DNA of 5,420 bases from positions 1 to 5,420 of the forward strand of contig JAFUCW010000072.1 in assembly GCA_017459485.1 (NCBI GenBank), in the 5' to 3' direction. The notes below the pieces were generated by a model, which made no database searches, was not told the origin of the DNA, and saw nothing but the letters and a program-made list of their open reading frames with translations. Below are positions 1 to 4,601 of this stretch, one piece after another. The position numbers and the translations under genes are program-made. The DNA is from Eggerthellaceae bacterium. Lineage in GTDB: Bacteria > Actinomycetota > Coriobacteriia > Coriobacteriales > Eggerthellaceae. Position 1 is the first letter of the stretch, and every line of letters starts with the position of its first letter.

Positions 1-1
1 C

Positions 2-106
2 CGTTTGATCCTGCATGATCTTCGCCGAACGCTCCGGGAAATCGGGATGGAAGACGTCCTGGTCCGGAAACACAGGCAGCTGGCCATTCGCAAGCGGAGG
101 ACGCTG
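2..106 (-). pseudogene. Unidentified coding-looking fragment, continues beyond the left edge
   Basis: On the minus strand, after a TAA at 107-109, one frame reads PPLANGQLPVFPDQDVF and then HPDFPERSAKIMQDQT up to the window edge. This composition (ordered Pro, acidic and amphipathic stretches) looks like real protein, unlike the other two frames here. It has no start codon or Shine-Dalgarno before it. It sits directly after the phage tail fragment in a different frame, so it appears to be a headless gene joined there by deletion. The G-LP-P...F...P...A..I pattern loosely recalls the start of the DUF2335 membrane protein family (a GPLPPP-like start, then PG-AERI), but this is an impression from memory only. 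Only about 35 codons are visible, so neither function nor integrity can be stated. Confidence 0.35.
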
Positions 107-538
107 TTATCGTATGAGTGTGCGCCGGGATGACCGAATCTGCGGAGCCACCTGTAGATCCTGCAGCGTACTTTGTGCCCGCCGCCAGAAGAAACTGGTC
201 TTTGAGCTGTACCCATGTGCCGCCGAAGATGATGGCGGGGTTCGCCGAGTTCACGCTCATGTAGATGGAGCCCACAGGGTAGACGAGATTGCCCACGGTC
301 TTGGCGTCCAGAACTTTCTCAACTGCCTCCTCAATGTCGCTTCGCACCTGCTCTCCCTTGGCGATGGATGTTTTGAGTTCGTGTCCTTGGTCGTCGCGCT
401 CTTGATCGTGCTGGATAGCGTGGTGTTCGTGCTCGTAGCCTGCGTGATCAGGGACTGCGCGTTGTTCACCGCATCGATTGCTGCTTGGCTTTTCGATATC
501 ATCGCGTCCCTTGCGTTTATGACCTCCGTTTTTAGGGC
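105..538 (-). pseudogene. Frameshifted phage tail fibre/baseplate protein fragment
   Basis: Two minus-strand frames together give a phage tail-type protein. The first (about 538 to 390) reads as an Ala/Ser/Thr-rich coiled-coil-like stretch (ISKSQAAIDAVNNAQSLI, then STNTTLSSTIKSATTKD). Near 380-395 the sense passes to another frame: ELKTSIAKGEQVRSDIEEAV, then the hallmark YPVGSIYMSVNS (about 282-247) and FGGTW (about 228-214), a DQFLLAAG stretch, a GSTGGSA stretch and AHTHT (125-111). The YPVGSIY...FGGTW...FLLAAG...HTHT order is typical of C-terminal baseplate or tail-fibre domains of siphophages and prophages of Gram-positive bacteria. The first frame has no start codon before the internal ATG at 502, with a stop at 566-568, so the upstream part of a normally much longer protein is missing. 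The region after HTHT also no longer looks like tail protein. I read this as a prophage relic. A sequencing error could explain the frameshift but not both missing ends. Confidence 0.75.
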
Positions 539-769
539 AGAGTAGCAGCCAAAATCAAAAATGACTTAGAAAAGCAAAACATTAGGACAGATAAGTATTT
601 TTGTACGCGTTGCGGTGCAACTTTAGAGGATCATGAAGGATTCAATCCCGAGGCAGCAAGCTGGATCTGCAAGAAATGCGGCCAACAGCTGACAGGCGAC
701 AATCTCAAAAGTGACGTCTGCGGTGATGTCGTTTGGTACTGCGATGGATGTGGAGCAGTACTCAACCGA
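536..769 (+). pseudogene. Double zinc-ribbon protein fragment without a start or a complete second ribbon
   Basis: The plus frame after a TAG at 533-535 reads into KYFCTRCGATLEDHEGFNP, then ASWICKKCGQQLTGD, then VVWYCDGCGAVLN. The CxxC pairs lie at 602-613, 668-679 and 740-751. This matches the small zinc-ribbon proteins common in Firmicutes and Coriobacteriia, in which two ribbons each use two CxxC knuckles and have the form YFC..CG..L...GF...W.C..CG. Here the second ribbon keeps only its first knuckle before the frame turns into unrelated sequence (RATCRGMR). No ATG, GTG or TTG start precedes the first ribbon in frame. The only nearby ATG (561) is in another frame and stops two codons later. 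The 50 bp before it are strikingly AT-rich. I read it as a fragment truncated at both ends; its role was probably metal-dependent binding, partner unknown. Confidence 0.65.
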
Positions 770-1472
770 GCAACTTGCCGAGGCATGCGCTTACTACCTC
801 CAGGCCGCTTCCTTGCTCGCCCCCGAAGTGCCGCGCACCGAAGATGGCGAAATGGTTGCACAGGATTTCTTCGAGCTTGCACGCATTGCGGGGGGCTCCT
901 ACGCCAACATCTCTGGCACTTACCCCGTCTTCGAAGGATCGACCGCTCCCGTGAAAGCGCTCCTTTTGGCGGGAGAGCCGCTTTTGGCAAGCGGACACGT
1001 GGGCATCTTCTTCTCGCCCACAGCCGAATCGAGCGTGCCGCTGAACTGCGCCCCTGCCGAAATGCCGTTCACCATGTGCCATGAAGCCGCCCATCGACTG
1101 GGTTTGGCCAGCGAAGAAGAGGCCAACTTCGCAGCCATACTCGCAAGCACCGCTAGCGACGACGTCCGTTTCCAGTACGCAGGCTACTACCTGGCGTTCT
1201 GCTACTGCCACAATGCATTGTCCGACGAGAGCCCCGAGCTGGCGCAGGCCGTCTACGATTGGGCGGGACAGACCAGTTTCGCAGAAGGAGCGAACCTTGT
1301 TGCGAGCGACCGATATGCAACGTATTTGCACTACTTGCCCTACGAAGGCCCCGCCAAGGAAACGGGAGAGCAGGTAAACGACACGTACCTGAAAACGTTC
1401 GGTGAAGAATCCGGCGTGAAATCCTACGGCATGGTGGTTGACTACCTGATTGCCTGGCACAACCAATCATAG
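711..1472 (+). pseudogene. C-terminal part of a DUF3810-like putative zinc metalloprotease
   Basis: A 253-codon frame opens at GTG 711 (other possible starts ATG 726 and 744) and ends with TAG at 1470-1472. From about residue 15 it reads like DUF3810: a YSTEQLAE helix, a TYPVFEG stretch, PFTMCHEAAHRLG with HExxH at residues 124-128, EEEANF (135-140) as the probable third-ligand region, a paired YYLAFCYCHNAL segment, and VNDTYLKTFG...GVKSYGMVVDYLIAW at the end. DUF3810 proteins are usually longer and begin with several membrane helices. These are absent here, so the protease domain would be cytosolic or unmade. No Shine-Dalgarno precedes any candidate start. The first 60 bases overlap the zinc-ribbon fragment in another frame, consistent with a recombination joint rather than a true gene start. 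The peptidase core itself is uninterrupted, so the decay is recent, or a short product is still made. The substrate is unknown even for intact members. Confidence 0.7.
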
Positions 1473-1492
1473 CGGACAAGAGCAGGCGGGAA

Positions 1493-1510
1493 ATCCCAGC
1501 AAGCTGGGAT
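1493..1510. terminator. Compact hairpin between convergent reading frames
   Basis: ATCCCAGC (1493-1500) and GCTGGGAT (1503-1510) are perfect inverted copies separated by AA, giving a 7 bp stem with a 4-base loop. It lies 20 bp after the DUF3810 fragment stop (plus strand) and about 110 bp after the 56-codon gene (minus strand), so it could end either transcript. In the minus reading the stem runs into a short TTT followed by CCC; in the plus reading there is no T-run. A true intrinsic terminator is therefore only modestly supported. Confidence 0.35.
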
Positions 1511-1622
1511 GCCACGAACCGGAAGCAGGCGGAGAAGCAGAGTTTCCCGTTGCCGCGATTTCGCTCACGCCAAAACAGTCTGGTTGCTTGCGGACGCCTT
1601 CCCCGCTTCTGAAAGGGGCATC

Positions 1623-1793
1623 CTATCGGGACTTGAACACCGTTTTCGCGAGGATGACGGCAAGCGTGACGTCAAGCGCAAGTTCCAACGCCGCCAGTCC
1701 AAGAAGAAAAGCGGTTGGCCTGTCGTTGGCGTCGAGCAGCACTCTCTCGTCGGCAATGGTTCCGTCCCTGTGCGTTCCCACAAGTTTCAGCAT
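1623..1793 (-). CDS. Small hypothetical protein with one hydrophobic segment (56 aa)
   Basis: ATG at 1793-1791 opens a frame of 56 codons ending in TAG (1625-1623). It begins MLKLVGTHRDGTIADERVLL, continues DANDRPTAFL, then a hydrophobic run of about 22 residues (roughly residues 28-49, with single Glu and Asp inside: LLGLAALELALDVTLAVILA), and ends in a basic KTVFKSR tail. A strong AAGGAGG lies 7 bases before the ATG, the best ribosome binding site in the window, which is the main reason to accept the gene. The layout (short polar N-terminus, one hydrophobic helix, positive tail) suggests a single-pass membrane or membrane-associated peptide, positive end inside. The two acidic residues in the helix could also fit an amphipathic or complex-forming helix. 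I do not recognise the family. It reads in the same direction as the three metabolic genes but lies beyond the hairpin that follows them, so it is probably a separate unit. Confidence 0.68.
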   Translation of the reverse strand: MLKLVGTHRDGTIADERVLLDANDRPTAFLLGLAALELALDVTLAVILAKTVFKSR

Positions 1794-1800
1794 TGTGCGC

Positions 1801-1807
1801 CCTCCTT
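1801..1807 (-). promoter_or_regulatory. Strong Shine-Dalgarno of the 56-codon gene
   Basis: The minus strand reads AAGGAGG here, with 7 bases (GCGCACA) to the ATG at 1793. This is a full anti-16S match at good spacing and fixes the start of the small gene. Confidence 0.75.
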
Positions 1808-1828
1808 CTCTCAGCAGCTTCCATGCGA

Positions 1829-1881
1829 ATGGAGCAAAGCGGGTTTCCCCACGTTGTTCTGCACAACGGTTTCCGCTCCAT
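1829..1881. repeat. Nested inverted repeat upstream of the 56-codon gene
   Basis: ATGGAGC (1829-1835) is matched by GCTCCAT (1875-1881). Inside this lies a second perfect dyad, CGTTGT (1852-1857) and ACAACG (1863-1868), with a 5-base centre. AGCGG/CCGCT-type pairing is possible between the two, giving a long imperfect hairpin. It sits 36-88 bases upstream of the small gene's start, where a leader RNA structure or an operator would be expected. The inner 17 bp dyad has the size of a repressor site. A TAGAAT close to a -10 hexamer lies just upstream on the minus strand (about 1905-1910), but no convincing -35 accompanies it. Confidence 0.4.
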
Positions 1882-1958
1882 GCAATCCGATCGTCTCGTT
1901 ATTCTACGGGTAGGCAGACGATAAAGCTATAGGCGGCAGTTTTCACGCCCAATGAGAT

Positions 1959-1989
1959 GCCGGCGGGCGCACTGGTGGCACCCGCCGGC
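1959..1989 (-). terminator. GC-rich hairpin downstream of the methyltransferase gene
   Basis: GCCGGCGGG (1959-1967) pairs perfectly with CCCGCCGGC (1981-1989). A further GC/GC pair is possible inside the 13-base loop. It begins 25 bases after the stop codon of the methyltransferase gene, the usual place for a transcript end. The sequence after the stem on the minus strand (ATCTCATTGGG) has only scattered Ts, so termination may be inefficient or factor-assisted. It also separates the metabolic genes from the small gene. Confidence 0.6.
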
Positions 1990-2014
1990 CTTGTCTCGGT
2001 ATTCGCCCTCTCGC

Positions 2015-3457
2015 TTACACGGTCTCTTCGCGAACGGCAAGCTCTTCCATCTTGTCGAACCACTCGGCACCTAAGCCGGTCGAGCCCAGCGTGGCGCGCA
2101 GGGCGGCTTTCGCCGCGTCGTCGATTTCGGGACGTGCGGTGTTGTAGGCATCGAAGAGGCGCTGCATCTCCTTGTAGATGCTGTTGCGGAAGTCCTCGGG
2201 ATCCTTCGACGTGCGAGACCCGATGTGCGGGTTGTACAGGATGCCGAAGTTGTCGAGCGTGGAATCGCTGGTCACGAAGTCGCCGGTCTGTCCGAGCTCG
2301 ATGATCTCTTCAACGTTGAGGGCCTCTTCGTCCACCTCGAAGGGCGTGAACACGAACTTAACCTGGCGGATTATCTCGAAGTCGACGATCATCTTCTCGA
2401 ATGAAGTGGCGTTGACGCTGTCCATGACGCCGCCCGCTTCCATGACGATGTTGATGCCGTGCTTCTGCGCCGAGAAGAACGTGAGCATGGATTCGTAGCC
2501 CGCCTGCGCGTTGATGTGCGACGCGTCGGTCTGGCATCCGCCGCCGCGGCTGGGAATGTGGTAGAACTTGCCCATGGCGGCAGAGAAGCCCTGCATCATG
2601 GTGCCTTCGGGCGCCGCGCAGGCGAAGCTCACGCCACCGCGCAGGTCCGCAGCCGTGGACTGGATGCCCAGCACCACCGGGGTGCCAGGGTTGATCATCT
2701 GCGCGAGGCAGATGCCCGCCAGGCTTTCGGCTATGCCGGAGACGATGGTGCCCGCCATGGTGATCGATCCAGTGCCGCCGAGCATGGCAGCCGGGCACAG
2801 GATGGCGGCCTGGCCGTATTCCGCGAGCAGCATGAGGTTGTCGAGCATGCGGTCGTCCAAGGAAAGCGGGGACACCGTGTTGATCAGCGAGATGCAGCGC
2901 GGCTTCGCGGAGAATTCCTCCTTGCCGCCGAAGAACTCGGCCAACCCCGCGAGCATGACTTCCATTTCCTCCTTGTAGCCGGTGGGAAGCAGGATCACCT
3001 TGTCGGAGCACATGAGGTCGGCGTAGAGCATGGCGATGGACGCGTAGTCCTGGGGAACGTCGCCCGGCTGAACGATAATGCCGCCGTTGATGTCGTAGTT
3101 GTCTTCAGCCTGCACGAGCTTGATGGCTCGGATGGAGTCCTCGATTGTGCCACTGCGGCGGTTGCCGTCCCAGTCGTCCACGAAGGCGCAGCCGTAGGAC
3201 GGGGCCGCGTTGGTCACGCCACCCCCCATGATCACGTCGTGCTTCGGGTTACGGGCGTAGAGGGTGAAGGTCTCGGGCGCCTTGCCCACCCATTCCATAA
3301 CCTGCTCTTCGGTGAAGAATGCGACGGAGCCTTCGGTGCGGATGCCGTTGTCCGCCAGAATCTGGAGGGCTTTTTCGTTGTGGATGGCCACTCCTGCCTC
3401 TTCCATGACCTTCATGGCTGCTTCGTGGATGATCTGCTCGCGGGTCTTCTCGGACAT
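2015..3457 (-). CDS. MttB-superfamily corrinoid methyltransferase, non-pyrrolysine
   Basis: This 480-aa protein belongs to the trimethylamine methyltransferase (MttB) family. Known members move a methyl group from a quaternary or tertiary amine to the cobalt of a partner corrinoid protein, in the cytosol. Family signs are the N-terminal helical region (residues 1-60), a SPLSLDDRMLDNLMLLAEYG stretch (196-215), PAAMLGGTGSITMAGTIVSG (222-241), an LAQMINPGTPVVLG stretch (251-264) and a Gly-rich GGGCQTDASHINAQAGYES segment (305-323) in the active-site barrel. The length is that of full-size homologues and no in-frame amber codon occurs, so it resembles the non-pyrrolysine branch (MtgB, MtpB and relatives), whose substrates include betaines. 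The frame is open upstream to 3622, but ATG 3457 is preferred for its AAAGGAAA site and because the extra residues are Pro/Arg-rich noise overlapping the isomerase gene. It lies 95 bp after that gene and ends before a hairpin. No corrinoid protein gene lies within the window. The actual substrate is unknown. Confidence 0.92.
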   Translation of the reverse strand: MSEKTREQIIHEAAMKVMEEAGVAIHNEKALQILADNGIRTEGSVAFFTEEQVMEWVGKAPETFTLYARNPKHDVIMGGGVTNAAPSYGCAFVDDWDGNRRSGTIEDSIRAIKLVQAEDNYDINGGIIVQPGDVPQDYASIAMLYADLMCSDKVILLPTGYKEEMEVMLAGLAEFFGGKEEFSAKPRCISLINTVSPLSLDDRMLDNLMLLAEYGQAAILCPAAMLGGTGSITMAGTIVSGIAESLAGICLAQMINPGTPVVLGIQSTAADLRGGVSFACAAPEGTMMQGFSAAMGKFYHIPSRGGGCQTDASHINAQAGYESMLTFFSAQKHGINIVMEAGGVMDSVNATSFEKMIVDFEIIRQVKFVFTPFEVDEEALNVEEIIELGQTGDFVTSDSTLDNFGILYNPHIGSRTSKDPEDFRNSIYKEMQRLFDAYNTARPEIDDAAKAALRATLGSTGLGAEWFDKMEELAVREETV

Positions 3458-3462
3458 GATGG

Positions 3463-3470
3463 TTTCCTTT
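3463..3470 (-). promoter_or_regulatory. Ribosome binding site that fixes the methyltransferase start
   Basis: The minus strand reads AAAGGAAACC, then ATC, then ATG at 3457. The AGGA core at about 7-9 bases from the ATG supports MSEKTREQ as the N-terminus over the longer open frame reaching 3622. Confidence 0.6.
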
Positions 3471-3490
3471 CTCTCAAGAATTAGCGTGTT

Positions 3491-3536
3491 GTGAACAGGG
3501 AGCGCGTGAACAGGAGTTGGAGGTTTGCTCACGCGC
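3491..3536 (-). repeat. Intercistronic hairpin and short direct repeat
   Basis: GCGCGTGA (3502-3509) pairs perfectly with TCACGCGC (3529-3536) over a 19-base loop. In addition GTGAACAGG occurs twice (3491-3499 and 3506-3514), the second copy overlapping one arm. The structure sits in the 95 bp gap between the isomerase and methyltransferase genes, just after the isomerase stop, with no T-run after it on the minus strand. It is more likely an mRNA-stabilising or partial attenuation element than a strong terminator. Confidence 0.4.
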
Positions 3537-3552
3537 GCAAACTTGCTGCCGG

Positions 3553-4512
3553 CTAGCGGCCGCGGACTCCCAGGCCGCAGTCCTCGCGCAGGTAGCGGAT
3601 GGATTCCTCGCACGCCGCCCATTCGCGCTCGCGGGCGGATTCAATCGGCTCCTCCAGGCTGGTGAACGCGATCTCGTTCTCCAGGATGATCTTCTCCATG
3701 GGCGACTGCTCGCGGATCTGGGCGATCATCTTCGGGCAGTCCATGGAGCCCTGACCGTGCGCCGCGCCGATGTCGTGCACGCCAAGCGGATCGACGATGA
3801 TGATGTCGTCGCTGAAGTGGCAGCAGTAGGCGCGCGGCAGCATGCGCTCCATGGCGTAGTAGGGGTTCTCGATCACCTGCAGGGGGTTCATGGTGTCCAC
3901 GCAGGTGCCGATAAGGGGATGGTTCAGGCGCTCGACGATCCACATGATCTCGTCGGCGAAGGTGTCGGTGTGGTTCTCGATGGCGATCTGCATTCCGTAC
4001 TCTTCGATCTTCGGCAGCGCGGCGGCGAACTCGTCGTAGCGGTCGGCCATCTGGCGCATGACGTCCGGATGCATGCACGATCCGTACAGCTCGCGCGGGC
4101 GGATGATGTCGAGGGAGAACTTCACCAGTTCGGCACCAAGCTCGTGTCCGATATGCAGCGCCTCTTCCACCGTGCAGTTCACGCGCGAGTCGCTGCCGGC
4201 CTTGAACGAGCTGTTGAATTCCAGGAACAGGCCGTGCTTATCTGCTGCGTCGCGCACGGCGTGCAGATGGTCGTCGCCGAAGGGGTCGTCCACGCCATTG
4301 GCAAGCAGGTCGACCTTGGTGATCTGCAGGCCGTCAAGCTGCCACTTCTCGCACTGCTCCATCAGCTCGAACAGCGTCATGACCTGCTCGAAGTAGTAGT
4401 CCTTGCCAAACCCCCAGCTTTCTCCGAAGCCGAAGAAGTGCAGTGTGTAGGTGTGCATGCCAAGGCGCATGGGACGCTGGCGGTTCTCGGTGGTCATTGC
4501 ATTCACGTTCAT
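3553..4512 (-). CDS. Sugar phosphate isomerase/epimerase-like TIM-barrel protein
   Basis: This 319-aa protein is of the xylose isomerase-like TIM-barrel family (AP endonuclease 2 fold), a group that includes IolE/IolI-type inositol enzymes and ketose 3-epimerases. Beta strands with the expected metal ligands are visible: RLGMHTYTL (16-24) as strand 1, LQITKVDLL (62-70), FLEFNSSF (96-103), VKFSLDI (130-136), QIAIENHTD with Glu179 (175-183), GTCVDTMNP with Asp206 (202-210), YCCHFSDD with His232 (229-236), an AHGQGSMD turn with His252 (251-258) and IILENEI with Glu278/280 (275-281). The likely metal is divalent (Mn, Mg or Co). The length is slightly above the family norm because of an N-terminal 15-residue lead-in and a basic tail. 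ATG 4512 is chosen for its GGAAAGGAAAACC site; ATG at codon 6 is the alternative. It sits between transporter and methyltransferase genes, suggesting work on the same compound. The reaction cannot be assigned. Confidence 0.88.
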   Translation of the reverse strand: MNVNAMTTENRQRPMRLGMHTYTLHFFGFGESWGFGKDYYFEQVMTLFELMEQCEKWQLDGLQITKVDLLANGVDDPFGDDHLHAVRDAADKHGLFLEFNSSFKAGSDSRVNCTVEEALHIGHELGAELVKFSLDIIRPRELYGSCMHPDVMRQMADRYDEFAAALPKIEEYGMQIAIENHTDTFADEIMWIVERLNHPLIGTCVDTMNPLQVIENPYYAMERMLPRAYCCHFSDDIIIVDPLGVHDIGAAHGQGSMDCPKMIAQIREQSPMEKIILENEIAFTSLEEPIESAREREWAACEESIRYLREDCGLGVRGR

Positions 4513-4515
4513 GGT

Positions 4516-4524
4516 TTTCCTTTC
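4516..4524 (-). promoter_or_regulatory. Ribosome binding site of the isomerase-like gene
   Basis: The minus strand reads AAGGAAAGGAAAACC before ATG 4512. The second AGGA core is about 6-7 bases from the start, supporting this ATG over the one five codons on. Confidence 0.55.
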
Positions 4525-4561
4525 CTTCGTATCGTTTAGCTTCTTGCTTGAGTGTTCGGAA

Positions 4562-4580
4562 TTGTCCTCACGAGAGACAA
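4562..4580. repeat. Small dyad between transporter and isomerase genes
   Basis: TTGTC-CTC (4562-4569, with one base overlapping) and GAG-A-GACAA (4572-4580) form an almost perfect inverted repeat with one bulged base and a 2-base centre. It lies in the 89 bp gap after the transporter stop. There is no T-run, so it is at best a processing or operator-like site, and a chance occurrence is possible. Confidence 0.25.
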
Positions 4581-4601
4581 ATGCCTCGTTCGCGCATTCT
4601 C

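Noticed and set aside
15..545. Long plus-strand frame of 176 codons
   Set aside because: It is antisense to the phage tail fragment, which has recognisable motifs on the minus strand; the plus translation has no coherent domain and no Shine-Dalgarno.
105..770. Possible invertible tail-fibre switch
   Set aside because: Phage tail genes are sometimes flipped by invertases, but I found no paired inverted repeats around the fragment and no recombinase gene in the window.
1450..1932. Overlapping plus-strand frames (1450-1932 and 1509-1913)
   Set aside because: Low-complexity Ser/Arg-rich translation with no ribosome binding site; the same bases encode the 56-codon minus-strand gene with a strong site.
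2459..3484. 341-codon plus-strand frame opposite the methyltransferase gene
   Set aside because: It is rich in His, Val, Arg and Asp, as expected from the complement of GC-rich codons; the minus-strand protein has clear family motifs.
3458..3622. N-terminal extension of the methyltransferase to 3622
   Set aside because: The extra 55 residues are Pro/Arg-rich, overlap the end of the isomerase gene, and the start at 3457 has its own ribosome binding site.
3517..4539. 340-codon plus-strand frame opposite the isomerase-like gene
   Set aside because: It is a shadow frame without protein family features; the minus strand carries the TIM-barrel ligands.
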